Positions 1 to 8,360 of a DNA stretch of 64,000 nucleotides are shown here, piece by piece. Source of the DNA: JAEUJM01 sp041918615. Lineage in GTDB: Bacteria > Actinomycetota > Acidimicrobiia > Acidimicrobiales > DATDAH01. Every line of letters begins with the position of its first letter. Position 1 is the stretch's first letter. The DNA is taken from NCBI GenBank assembly GCA_041918615.1, contig JAYRVH010000048.1, positions 1-64,000 on the forward strand. Direction: 5' to 3'. The translations under genes and the position numbers were made by a program. Below the pieces are notes generated by a model. It saw nothing but the letters and a program-made list of their open reading frames with translations, ran no database searches and was not told the DNA's origin.

Positions 1-117
1 ATCGGCCGCATCCGTACCAACGCCCGCGGGTTCCACGACCCCGAAGCGTTCATCACGATGATCATGCTGGACCGGGCCGGACTCGCCCCGAACCTGCCGT
101 GGGCGACCGCCTCATGA
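1..117 (+). mobile_element. 3' end of an ISL3-type transposase (partial at window edge)
   Basis: The frame starting at base 1 is open to a TGA at 115-117 and gives 38 residues. They contain RTNARGFHDPEAFITM followed by a stretch of L/A/P-rich residues ending WATAS. This matches the usual C-terminus of ISL3-family DDE transposases, which end shortly after a RTNARGFH-type motif. The catalytic part lies off the left edge, so activity cannot be judged. The right terminal inverted repeat could not be defined because the left one is not visible. The genes just downstream are fragments, consistent with IS-driven decay of this end of the window. Confidence 0.75.
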
Positions 118-617
118 CCCACGACTCCGTCAGTTGTCCCGAGCCTTCTCTGGTCGATCGATGGGCTGACAACAGCGCGCTCTGGCACCTCGGTCGAACC
201 ATCGCCGGTTTCGCCTCTGAGGGTGCCGAGGCGTCGAACGCGTCAGCCACCTCCTCCTCGCCGTCGAGCGAGACGTCGGCCAGACGAGCCGCTGACATCT
301 ACCGGCGAGGCCAGGAGCTCTCACTGCGGCTCGCCCGTGACCATGACGTCCAACCCCTGTTCTTCCTGCAGCCACGTCGGGGGTTCGACACGGCAAGCGC
401 CGCCTTCATCGAGCGGACAGTCGAGGCCGCCCCTGCCACCATCGACCTGACCCACGAGCTGGATGGGTCGTCCTCGGTCTTCCTCCGAGACAGTGCCCAC
501 ACCAACGAGGACGGCGCCCGTCTGGTCGCCGAGGCCATGTGGCCGTTCGTCCGATCGGCCGTTGCTGCCAGGGCTCCGCGGGGAACGGGTGGGGCGGGCG
601 GTACCGGAGCGACGTAG
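99..617 (+). pseudogene. SGNH/GDSL hydrolase remnant, 5' truncated
   Basis: The frame has a GTG inside the transposase tail, but hydrolase-like sequence begins only near base 150 (LVDRWADNSALWHLGRTI). It carries a helix leading to PLFFLQP and, near the end, RDSAHTNEDGARLVAEAM, the D-x-x-H block that supplies the catalytic Asp and His in SGNH hydrolases. The N-terminal GDS block with the nucleophile Ser is missing. The last dozen residues are low-complexity Gly/Thr run-on. I read this as the C-terminal third to half of a secreted or membrane-linked SGNH esterase cut by the adjacent IS. It is unlikely to be functional. Confidence 0.6.
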
Positions 618-627
618 GTGAGACTCG

Positions 628-885
628 ACCGAACGCCTGAACCCGGTGGTTGCCCGTGTCGGCGACATGCACGTTGCCGGTGGGGCCGACCGCCACGCCG
701 ACGGGCCCGTTGAACTGGTTGCTGCCGGTGCCGGAGGTGCCCCACCGGGTGAGGTACAGGCCGCTCGAGTTGAACTGCCGGACACCCTGGCTGCCGTTGT
801 CGGTGAAGGTCGCACCCCACCGAAGGGCGGGACCGACTTCCACCCTCGAGAAGCGGGTCCGATTCTCACCGACCGTGAGCGCCAT
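628..885 (-). pseudogene. NHL-repeat (beta-propeller) protein fragment
   Basis: Reading leftward from an ATG at 885, about 86 codons resemble NHL repeats: RQFNSSGLYLTRWGTSGTG, then NQFNGPVGVAVGPTGNVHV and ADTGNHRVQAFG. This covers a bit more than one blade, whereas functional NHL proteins have five or six. After FG the frame runs on into antisense of the SGNH remnant with no family resemblance. The piece is probably what is left of a secreted NHL protein. It sits tail to tail with the SGNH fragment, again pointing to rearrangement near the IS. Confidence 0.55.
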
Positions 886-1210
886 GAGGCAGGGCGCAGA
901 GCACGAAGCCCGCTATCGGCAAGTCCCGCCTGGAGCCGGACGCCTTGTCCCCCCAATCGAGAGCGCCCTTGTCGATGACTGCCCGACGAGTGCCCGAGGC
1001 TCGGCAGATCGCTTGTGGCCCGCCGTCGTGGTGTCGGTGTCGTCGATGCCGGGGGCAGGGGAGCTGAGGAGTCACGCCCCTGAAGCTCGGCGCGCGGGCA
1101 TCACGGCGGGGCGCCGACCGTGTCGTAGAGGGCAGGCAACGTTCGCGAGGCGCCCGCGGGGGTCAACTGCGCGGGCCGCCGACCGGCAGTGGTTCAAGTC
1201 CCGCCGGGGC
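886..1210. other. Stretch with no recognisable gene
   Basis: Between the NHL fragment and the GAF-GGDEF remnant I find no protein with family resemblance, no tRNA and no convincing promoter. The open frames crossing it are compositional. It is most likely decayed sequence in the IS-linked region. Confidence 0.4.
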
Positions 1211-1480
1211 CTGGCCGCGACCGAGACCCCACGTGACCTGTCGTTCTGCGGGTACGCCATCCTCGATGACCGCATCCTGAGCGTCCCCGACGCCTCGGTC
1301 GACCCTCGGTTCTTCGACAACCCGCTGGTCCTCGCCGATCCCCGGATCCGCTTCTACGCCGGTTGCCCGATCACCGGGCCCGCCGGGGCCAAGCTCGGCA
1401 CGACCGACTCGATCGACGACATGCTGTGTCGGGCCGATGCCATGATGTACGCCGCCAAGCAGCAGACCGTCGGCACCTGA
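1211..1480 (+). pseudogene. GAF-GGDEF signalling protein remnant with internal deletion
   Basis: From about 1211 the frame reads RDLSFCGYAILDD, then VPDASVDPRFFDNPLV and PRIRFYAGCPI, typical of the GAF domain of cyclic-di-GMP signalling proteins. Directly after this comes TDSIDDMLCRADAMMYAAKQ, which is the very end of a GGDEF domain (the LLxRADxAMYxAK block). The whole catalytic GG(D/E)EF core that should lie between the two is absent, so the reading frame was kept through a deletion of roughly 150 codons. No credible start codon precedes the GAF part. It cannot have diguanylate cyclase activity. Confidence 0.65.
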
Positions 1481-1741
1481 CCCTCGCTGCATCCGATCAC
1501 GCCGGCGCGGCGCGGCGCGGTCGGTCCGGGCGAGGATTGCGCCGGTCGTCGACGGCGATCAGGCGACAGGCCGCGTCGGCTGGCGTGCGCGTCGGACCCA
1601 CCGTGCCAGCCCGATGAGGGGACTCGAACCCGACGGCCATCGACTCCCCGCGTCGCCCGAGGGGAACGCCGCGCCCGGCGCCCGCCCGCGACCTATGCTC
1701 TCTGCCTCGAAACACTCCGCGCTCGGCGGGGAGGGGTACCC

Positions 1742-1882
1742 ATGGAGACGATCTCGGCCCACGTCGGCCACGAGCGCGGGGTCCCGCACCTGGTGCGCAA
1801 CACCGGCGACGAGGTCCTCCGCTTCCTGTGCGTGTTCGCCCTCGACCGGCTCGACCAGGTCACCTACGGGTTCCGCGAGTGA
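1742..1882 (+). CDS. Small cupin-like protein or cupin fragment (46 aa)
   Basis: An ATG at 1742 follows a purine-rich GGGGAGGGGTACCC stretch that can act as a ribosome binding site. The product contains VPHLVRNTGDEVLRFLCVFA, like the second half of a small cupin (H-x-x-x-N-x-G-D-E-x-L-x-F-L). A full cupin needs about 100 residues, so either this is a truncated copy or the resemblance is chance. The tail is DQVTYGFRE. It lies alone between the decayed region and a membrane protein gene. Confidence 0.35.
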   Translation: METISAHVGHERGVPHLVRNTGDEVLRFLCVFALDRLDQVTYGFRE

Positions 1883-2023
1883 GCACCGTTGGGGACAGCG
1901 CTCCACGCCGGGCCCGGATGTGCCGGCGCGGGGTGGCCACACCCAGCTCGCGTGCTGTCAGGGCGGCGGGGGAGCGGCTCGGGTCTGTGGTGACCACCAC
2001 GTTCGGCGCACGAAGGAGCTGCC

Positions 2024-2509
2024 ATGCCCACCACGCCCACTGGCACGACCAGCGCCGCCCCCCGGACGATCTGGGATCGCTGGCTCGAGCTCGCCGTGAT
2101 CCTCGTCGTCGTGTCGGGCGCGTTCTTCGTCTTCGCCGGGAAGGCGACCACCACCGTGTTCGAGTGGATCATCTTCGGCTCGGCCGACAGCCCGATCCCA
2201 TCCGGCCTGGCCGCGGACTACCTGACGTTCGTCTACGCCGTCCTCGGCGCGGTGATGGTCGGGTGGGGCTGCCTCCTGTGGCCGATCGTGCGCGGCCCGG
2301 TCCGCCGGCGCGAGCGCTGGGCGTGGACTGCCGTCTCGTGGTCCATGGGGATCTGGTTCGTCGTCGACTCGACTGTCTCGATCGCCTCGGGTTTCGGCGA
2401 GAACGCGGTGCTGAACCTCGGGTTCGGAGCTGCCTTCGCGGTTCCGCTGATCGCCCTGCGATCCGAATGCCGAGTGTCGATCGTCGATCAGCCCCGAGAC
2501 ACGGGGTGA
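2024..2509 (+). CDS. Hypothetical four-helix membrane protein (161 aa)
   Basis: The ATG at 2024 has GGAG eight bases upstream. The protein has hydrophobic segments at about residues 22-42, 64-86, 97-117 and 126-146, with a positively charged loop GPVRRRERW between helices 2 and 3, and no signal peptide. I do not recognise a named family; the layout resembles small uncharacterised actinobacterial inner-membrane proteins. The next gene starts 10 bases after the stop on the same strand, so the two are probably co-transcribed. Confidence 0.7.
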   Translation: MPTTPTGTTSAAPRTIWDRWLELAVILVVVSGAFFVFAGKATTTVFEWIIFGSADSPIPSGLAADYLTFVYAVLGAVMVGWGCLLWPIVRGPVRRRERWAWTAVSWSMGIWFVVDSTVSIASGFGENAVLNLGFGAAFAVPLIALRSECRVSIVDQPRDTG

Positions 2510-2519
2510 CGGCAGCATC

Positions 2520-3035
2520 GTGATCGAGCTCGAGCGTGCCGCGCACCATCACGACGTGGAGGGCGTGATCGCGTGCTTCGCCGACGACATCGTGATTCGA
2601 TCGCCCATCACCCAGCGGATTCGCTTCGTCGGGATCGAACAGGCGACCGACCTGTTCACCCGCGTGTTCGCGATCATCGAGGACATCCGGTTCTACGAGA
2701 CCGTCGGTGAGGGCGAGCCGACGCAGGTGATCTTCTGGCGGGGCCGTGTGGGGCGCCACTACCTCGAAGAGGCCAACCTGCTGCGCCTTGACGACCAGGG
2801 CCGCATCTGCGAGGTGACGGTGTTCATGCGCCCGCTCCCGGGCCTGCTGGAACTTGCGGCACGCCTCGCCGCATCGCTCGCCGGCCGTCACCACCGCGTT
2901 CGGCGGTGGCTTGTGCGCGGCCTGGTGGGCGCGATCGCCGCCGCCTACCAGGTCGGTGAGCCCGCCGTCATCGCGCTCGCCGACGCGGGGGTGCCGAACC
3001 CGCCAGCGGCGCACCGACCCCGTCCCCGACGCTGA
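2520..3035 (+). CDS. SnoaL/NTF2-like domain protein (171 aa)
   Basis: The GTG at 2520 comes 10 bases after the preceding gene. The first 110 residues fit a SnoaL-like NTF2 fold: an initial helix (ERAAHHHDVEGVIACFADD), DIVIRSPITQRIRFVGIEQ, a second helix block, and a strand pair ending ICEVTVFMRPLPGL. NTF2-like proteins of this type bind small ligands or act as small cyclases or isomerases, but I see no conserved catalytic pair that would decide. The C-terminal 60 residues form amphipathic helices and a Pro/Arg-rich tail, longer than the usual 130-residue family size. Pairing with the membrane protein gene suggests one operon of unknown role. Confidence 0.7.
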   Translation: MIELERAAHHHDVEGVIACFADDIVIRSPITQRIRFVGIEQATDLFTRVFAIIEDIRFYETVGEGEPTQVIFWRGRVGRHYLEEANLLRLDDQGRICEVTVFMRPLPGLLELAARLAASLAGRHHRVRRWLVRGLVGAIAAAYQVGEPAVIALADAGVPNPPAAHRPRPRR

Positions 3036-3069
3036 CGGCACCTTGGGCGAGGCCGCCGGCCGTCGGCCG

Positions 3070-4389
3070 TCAGCCCCTGAGGCGGGCGAGGAGGGGAGCG
3101 AGCACGTCGGCGACGGTGGGATGGCCGATCTCGCGCACCGAGTACGTGGCTCGGCGGATGGGGTGGCCGATGGTCACCACCCGGTCGAGGGCGAAGGGCG
3201 TGCCCGAGACGACCGCGTCGCAGTCGGCGGCGTCGAGGGTGGCCTCGAGGTCGTGCACCTGCTCGGGTGAGTAGCCCATGGCCGGCACCGCGCCGCCCAG
3301 GTGCGGGAAGCGCCGGTAGGTGTCGGCCAGGCTGCCGACGGCCGAGGCGCGCCCGTCCACCACCACGGCGCCGGCCGCCTCGGCGGCGACGACGGCCGCG
3401 CCGCGGGCCAGGCCGCCGTGGGTCGTGGTCGGGCCGTCCTCGACGCAGACCACCCGCCTGCCGGACAGGCTGGGGCCGTCGTCGAGCACCACCGGCGAGG
3501 CCGCCCGGACGACGGTGGCCCCGGGGTTCACGACGCCGACGTCGGCCACCAGGCGCTCGACCACGTCGGCCCCGGCGCCGTCCACCTTGTTGACGACCAC
3601 CACGTCGGCCCGGCGCAGTACCGCCTCGCCGGGGTGGTACGACGTCTCGTCGCCGGGGCGCAGGGCGTCGACCAGCACGAGCAACAGGTCGGGGGCGAAG
3701 AAGGCCAGGTCGTTGTTGCCGCCGTCCCACACCAGCACGTCGGCCTCGGCGGCGGCGCGCCCGAGGATGGTGGCGTAGTCGGCGCCCGCCCACGTGGTGA
3801 CCCCCATCGCCACGGGCAGTTCGTACTCCTCGCGCTCCTCGATGGTGGGGTCGGCGGCGTCGATGTCGGCCAGGGTGGCGAAGCGCTGCACGGCCTGCCG
3901 CGCCAGGTCGCCGTAGGGCATGGGGTGGCGCACCAGCCCCACGCGGAGACCGGCGTCCATCAGTTGCCGGCACACCAGGCGGCTCGTGGGCGACTTGCCG
4001 CAGCCGGTACGCACCGCGCACACGGCCACCACCGGGACCGGCGACCGCAGCTCGGTGGCCCTGGGGCCGAGCAGGCGGAAGTCGGCACCCGCGGCCAGGA
4101 CGATCGACGCCTTGTGCATCACGTCCATGTGGGCGACGTCGGAGTAGGCGAACACCACCTCGTCCACCGACTCGACCTGGATCAGGTGGGCCAGGTCGGC
4201 CTCGTCGTGGATGGGGATGCCGGCGGGATAGGCGGGCCCGGCCAGCGACGCCGGATAGCGCCGGCCGGCGATGCCGGGGATCTGGGTGGCCGTGAAGCCC
4301 ACCACCGTCACGTCAGGGTCGTCCCGGAACACCACGTTGAAGTCGTGGAAGTCCCGACCGCCCGCCCCCATGATCAGCACCCGTCGCAT
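3070..4389 (-). CDS. COG2403-type predicted GTPase, cyclic 2,3-diphosphoglycerate synthetase-like (439 aa)
   Basis: From ATG 4389 the protein begins MRRVLIMGAGGRDFHDFN, a Rossmann-like N-terminal domain to about residue 125. A P-loop domain follows with CAVRTGCGKSPTSR as the Walker A and VLVWDGGNNDLAFFAPD as a Walker B-like block. VVVNKVDGAG fits the NKxD guanine-recognition motif. This arrangement is characteristic of COG2403, whose archaeal members make cyclic 2,3-diphosphoglycerate from 2,3-diphosphoglycerate. The role of bacterial members is not established, so the substrate is open. The frame extends upstream, but that part overlaps the divergent MFS gene and loses family resemblance, so 4389 is preferred. 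A CAACAT box six bases before it would allow a leaderless transcript. Confidence 0.85.
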   Translation of the reverse strand: MRRVLIMGAGGRDFHDFNVVFRDDPDVTVVGFTATQIPGIAGRRYPASLAGPAYPAGIPIHDEADLAHLIQVESVDEVVFAYSDVAHMDVMHKASIVLAAGADFRLLGPRATELRSPVPVVAVCAVRTGCGKSPTSRLVCRQLMDAGLRVGLVRHPMPYGDLARQAVQRFATLADIDAADPTIEEREEYELPVAMGVTTWAGADYATILGRAAAEADVLVWDGGNNDLAFFAPDLLLVLVDALRPGDETSYHPGEAVLRRADVVVVNKVDGAGADVVERLVADVGVVNPGATVVRAASPVVLDDGPSLSGRRVVCVEDGPTTTHGGLARGAAVVAAEAAGAVVVDGRASAVGSLADTYRRFPHLGGAVPAMGYSPEQVHDLEATLDAADCDAVVSGTPFALDRVVTIGHPIRRATYSVREIGHPTVADVLAPLLARLRG

Positions 4390-4549
4390 GCGGCCATGTT
4401 GCCTCGTGGGCGGGGGCCCAACGCACGCCGCGCAGGGCGCCTCGCCGACCCGCCGCCTGCCGGCGCTCGGCAGGGCCCGCCGGCCTCGGTGAGCGGCGCC
4501 CGGCCCCGGTTCCCGGACGGCGGTCGCCCGAGTGCCAGCCTGGAAGCCC

Positions 4550-5818
4550 GTGAGCACCCCAGATCCCTCGCAGCGGCTGCACCTGCACCGGTGGCGTGAC
4601 CCGGCTGTCCTGGCGTTGGCGGGATTCGCCGTTGCCGCCGGGTTCGGCCAGTTCTCGGTGGTCGTCGCGCTCGGTGACGTGGCCGAGGGATTCGGTGCGA
4701 CGGGCGGCGGGAACACCATCGCCGAGCAGGCGGGCCTGTCGGGCACGGCCCTCGGGATCGGCCTGGCCGTCATCCGCGTGGCCTCGCTGCTCGCGTTGCC
4801 CCTGGCGGCGGCGGCCGACCGGGTGGGCCGCCGCCGCACGTTGCTGTGGTGCTGTGGCCTGGGCATGGCCCTCACGGCACTGGCCGCCCTGAGCCCGACC
4901 TACGCCGTGTTCGTGGCGGTGTTCGCTCTGGGGCGGCCCCTGCTGAGCGCCACCGACACGGTGTCAGGGGTGGCCGCCGCCGAACAGACGGCGAGCCCTG
5001 ACCGGGCCAGGGCCCTCGCCCTCGTCGCCGCCGCCTACGGCATCGGCGCCGGCCTGATCGCCGTGCTCCGGGGCCTGGCCGGCGACGCCCTCGGGTTCCG
5101 GGCCGTGTTCGCACTCGCCGTGATCCCGCTGGTCGGCGTCCTCGCCCTGGGCCGTTTCGTCACCGAGCCCGACCGCTTCCGCGTCGTCGCCGACACGGCC
5201 GGGCGGACCGTGCCCGTCCTCGGAGCGGTGGGCGCGCCCTTCCGCCGCCGCCTCCTGGTGCTCGCCGGGGTGATGTTCGCCATCAGCGCCGTGACCGGCC
5301 CGGCGAACAGCTTCCTCTTCCTCTACGTCGAGAACGTGCTCGACCTGCCCTCGGCGGCCACCGCGGCGATGGTCATGGCCGCCGGGTTGTGCGGCCTGGG
5401 GGGCCTGCTGCTCGGCCGGGCCGGCGCCGACCGAATCGGGCGCCGACCGACCGTGGCGTTGGCCCTGGTGGCCGTGCCCGCCGCCGGCATCGTGACCTAC
5501 AGCGGTTCGGTCCCGGCCGCCGTGGCCGGCTACCTGACCGCGGTCCTGTTCGGTTCGGCCTTCCTCCCCGCCATGGGCGCCCTCCAGGCCGAGCTCTTCC
5601 CCACTCCGGTGCGCGCCGCGGCTGCGGGCTGGATGGTGGCCGCCAGCGTCGTCGGCGCGTTCATGGGGCTGGTCGCTTTCGGGCTGGTGGCCGACGCAGG
5701 GGACCGCTTCGTCACCGCGGCGGCTGTCGTCTTCGCGCCCATGGCCCTGGCCGCCGTCCTGGTCACCCTCGTGCCGGAGACGAGGGGCCGGGAGCTGGAG
5801 GACGCCGGCGAGCCCTGA
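4550..5818 (+). CDS. MFS transporter (about 422 aa)
   Basis: The protein has about 12 hydrophobic segments in two halves. DRVGRRRTLLWCC after helix 2 is the MFS motif A, repeated in degenerate form as ADRIGRRPTVALAL in the second half. The C-terminus ETRGRELED matches the PETRGRxLE signature of sugar/metabolite-type carriers. The GTG at 4550 follows a GGAAG site; another GTG at 4532 would add six residues. Substrate cannot be read from sequence. It is divergent from the COG2403 gene and convergent with the permease gene downstream. Confidence 0.85.
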   Translation: MSTPDPSQRLHLHRWRDPAVLALAGFAVAAGFGQFSVVVALGDVAEGFGATGGGNTIAEQAGLSGTALGIGLAVIRVASLLALPLAAAADRVGRRRTLLWCCGLGMALTALAALSPTYAVFVAVFALGRPLLSATDTVSGVAAAEQTASPDRARALALVAAAYGIGAGLIAVLRGLAGDALGFRAVFALAVIPLVGVLALGRFVTEPDRFRVVADTAGRTVPVLGAVGAPFRRRLLVLAGVMFAISAVTGPANSFLFLYVENVLDLPSAATAAMVMAAGLCGLGGLLLGRAGADRIGRRPTVALALVAVPAAGIVTYSGSVPAAVAGYLTAVLFGSAFLPAMGALQAELFPTPVRAAAAGWMVAASVVGAFMGLVAFGLVADAGDRFVTAAAVVFAPMALAAVLVTLVPETRGRELEDAGEP

Positions 5819-5844
5819 ACGGGCGTCGTCTCCGGGCCCGGGCG

Positions 5845-8247
5845 TCACTCGGTGCGCAGGACGGTCGCGGGTTGCTGGTGAGCGACCCGACGGCCGGGCC
5901 ACACCGCCGCCACGTTGGCGATCACGACGGTGAGCGGGACGACGAGCACCAGGGCGAGCGCGGCGAAGGGGGCCACGTCGGTGAGCGGCACGCGCTGGGC
6001 GACGAGGCGCCATCCGACCCGACCCAGGGCGATCCCGAGCGGCACGCCGACCACCAGGCCCACCAACGCCACGGCGGTGCCCTGCGCGTTCAGGACCGAT
6101 CGCACCGACCTCGAGGTGACGCCGAGCGCCCGCAGCACGGCGAACTCTCGGCCCCGGCGCCGCGCCGAAGTGGCCAGCACGTGAGCGAGGGCGGCGATCG
6201 CGACCAGGGCGAGGAACACCGCCAGCACGATGGGCAGGGTGCGGACGTCGCGAAGGTTGGTGAGCTCGGGCGGCACGGGTGCCTCGCCGACCGCCTCGGC
6301 CCGGTCGCCGACCGCCGCCTGGATCGCGGCCACCGTGCGTTGCCGGGGCGCATGCTCCTCGAAGGTCGCCACGAGGCCGCGCTGGACGGTCGACGGGCTG
6401 TCGGGGGTGGGTCGGGAGAACACCGCGTCGAGGCCGTCGGCGGTGAGCCACGCCCCGTCGTCGAAGGAGGCGTGGACGTCGGTGGGGAACAGCGCCTCGC
6501 CGACGACCCGGAGCTCGCGCCGGCCGTCGCCCAGCCGCACGGTGTCGCCGATGCCGACGTCGAGCCGGTTCGCCGTGTCCGGGCCGAGGGCGATCTCACC
6601 GGCGGCGGTCGGTGCCCGCCCCGCCGTGGTGGCCAACGCGACCGCCGGAGCCTGCGAACCGTCGGTGGGCCGCAGTGCGTAGGTCGGGACCCCGATGCCC
6701 TCGACCTCCACCAGGGCGCGATCGACGATCGTCGTGCTCGCCACGCCGTCGATCGCAGCGACGTCGGCGACGAGGGAGGAGTCGATTCCCGTCGAGGTGA
6801 CCTGATCTGGCAACGGCGTCACCTCGGCGTCCCACACCACGCCTGCACGCTCGGGATGGTCGAGCGCGTCCTCGAGGCCCCGGTTGATCGTCATGGCCCC
6901 CGTGACCCCCAGCACGCCGACGATGGCACCGATCAGGGCAGGCCGCACGGGCACCCGGGCCCGGCCGACCCCCGGCTGGAAAGCCATGGTCGTGCCGATG
7001 CCCACCGAGAGCGGGAACACGTCGCGCGCTCTGGCGACCAGTCCCCGGCCCGCAACCCTTGGGGCGCTCCGTGACGGTCGGAGGGCCAGCCGGCTCACCA
7101 GTGCGGCGGCGCCGAGGAGCAGCACTGCAAGCACCACCAGCCCGGTGGCGAACACGCCCCACGTGGGGTGGACGCCGCGGTCGGGGTCGACCCGGCCCGC
7201 GACCCCCACGGGGAACCAGAACGATGCCGCCACGGCAGTGACGAGGGCCGCCGCCACTGCGACCGCGGCCGCGAGCACGTGGGGGACCGTGGCCGCCAGC
7301 GACAGGTCGGCCCGGGTCATCCCGACGGCCCGCAGCACCGGGGCGTCGTCGGCGATGACCGAGGCCGACCGGCCCAGGGCCTGGCCGATGAGCACGAGGC
7401 CGACCAGCGCCACCACCGCCGCCAAGGTGAACAGCGCCGTGCGCTCGACCGACATCGTGGTCTCCACCCGACGGGCGGTGTCGTTCAGGTCGAGGATCGG
7501 CGTGCCGGGAGCGATGACACGGTTCACCGTGCGCTCGAGAGCGGCGGCATCGCCGGCGCCGTGCACGAGTCGGACGTCGGCGTTCTCGATGGCGACCATC
7601 TCGTCGCCGCGCTGTGCGATGAGCGCCGGTGAGGCCAGCACCTGACCGCCGGGCACGAAGAGGAACTGGGCCATGGTCTTCACCCGGCCCACCACGCGGA
7701 GCCGGAGGGCAGGGCCGGTGGCGGCGCCGCCGCCGGGCTCCTGGGTGGGCCCGTAGGCGTGGAACGGGATCACGTCGCCGACCTGCACGTCGGGGGTGTT
7801 CTCGTCGACCACCACCTCTTCGGGCGCCTCCGGGTCGTACATGCGACCCTCCACGACCACCGGTCGGTTCGTGTCGTGCAGATAGCGACCGTCGACACTC
7901 GCGAAGATGAGCCCCGGCCCACCGCCGGCGGCATCCGCGAAACTGCCGCCGAAGGCACCGAACACCAGCGCCCAGGGGGCCACCGTGTCGACTTCGGGGG
8001 CGGCGGCCAGCTCGGCCCAATCGGGGTGGATCTGGCCCACCTGGCTGGCGAACACGATGGCGTCAGCCCCACGCTCGCGCTCGCGCAGGCGGTCGAGGGC
8101 GGTGTCGGTGCGGATCGCACCCGCCAGCGCGGCCAGGGCGAACCCGGCGGTCACACCGGCGAGCAGACCCAGGGCGACCAGCGACACCCACCGGGCGCGC
8201 AGGTCGGCCCGTGCCCACGATCCGACGGCGCGACGACCCGAACCCAT
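5845..8247 (-). CDS. Two-domain FtsX-like ABC permease (800 aa)
   Basis: The protein has one N-terminal transmembrane helix at about 25-48, a large extracytoplasmic domain, a three-helix FtsX domain at about 265-390, a second extracytoplasmic domain, and a C-terminal FtsX domain (LAVFLALVAIAALAHVLAT onward). RRRGREFAVLRALGVTSR before the last helices is the typical cytoplasmic loop of FtsX/MacB-type permeases that contacts the ATPase. Length and order match actinobacterial duplicated-permease proteins that export lipids or envelope material. No ATP-binding partner is next to it, unlike most relatives, so it must use one encoded elsewhere. The start at ATG 8247 is the only one that keeps the full first helix. 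Confidence 0.85.
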   Translation of the reverse strand: MGSGRRAVGSWARADLRARWVSLVALGLLAGVTAGFALAALAGAIRTDTALDRLRERERGADAIVFASQVGQIHPDWAELAAAPEVDTVAPWALVFGAFGGSFADAAGGGPGLIFASVDGRYLHDTNRPVVVEGRMYDPEAPEEVVVDENTPDVQVGDVIPFHAYGPTQEPGGGAATGPALRLRVVGRVKTMAQFLFVPGGQVLASPALIAQRGDEMVAIENADVRLVHGAGDAAALERTVNRVIAPGTPILDLNDTARRVETTMSVERTALFTLAAVVALVGLVLIGQALGRSASVIADDAPVLRAVGMTRADLSLAATVPHVLAAAVAVAAALVTAVAASFWFPVGVAGRVDPDRGVHPTWGVFATGLVVLAVLLLGAAALVSRLALRPSRSAPRVAGRGLVARARDVFPLSVGIGTTMAFQPGVGRARVPVRPALIGAIVGVLGVTGAMTINRGLEDALDHPERAGVVWDAEVTPLPDQVTSTGIDSSLVADVAAIDGVASTTIVDRALVEVEGIGVPTYALRPTDGSQAPAVALATTAGRAPTAAGEIALGPDTANRLDVGIGDTVRLGDGRRELRVVGEALFPTDVHASFDDGAWLTADGLDAVFSRPTPDSPSTVQRGLVATFEEHAPRQRTVAAIQAAVGDRAEAVGEAPVPPELTNLRDVRTLPIVLAVFLALVAIAALAHVLATSARRRGREFAVLRALGVTSRSVRSVLNAQGTAVALVGLVVGVPLGIALGRVGWRLVAQRVPLTDVAPFAALALVLVVPLTVVIANVAAVWPGRRVAHQQPATVLRTE

Positions 8248-8327
8248 GAGTGGACGCTACGACGGGCGGGGGTCGGCGGCCATGGGGGCACCCACCGTCT
8301 CCATGGTGGTACTGGCACGAGCGGTCA

Positions 8328-8351
8328 CGTACCGACCCCGCGGTCGGTACG
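8328..8351. promoter_or_regulatory. Perfect 10-4-10 palindrome, TetR-type operator upstream of the sulfotransferase gene
   Basis: The arms CGTACCGACC and GGTCGGTACG are exact reverse complements around CCGC. The right arm overlaps a TACGGT -10 box (8348-8353) seven bases before the GTG at 8361. ACCGACC-spacer-GGTCGGT palindromes are common TetR-family operators in actinobacteria. A repressor bound here would block the promoter. No TetR gene is present in this window, so the regulator would act from elsewhere. Confidence 0.6.
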
Positions 8352-8360
8352 GTCGCCGAC

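Noticed and set aside
1613..1650. tRNA-like T-arm on the minus strand (GGGTTCGAGTCC)
   Set aside because: Only three T-stem pairs form, and no acceptor or anticodon arm matches around it. At most it is a decayed fragment or att-site-like remnant, and I could not support it as a gene.
5389..7074. Long plus-strand frame across the MFS end and the FtsX-like permease
   Set aside because: It crosses two real genes in other frames and has the same low-complexity pattern; no start, motif or domain supports it.
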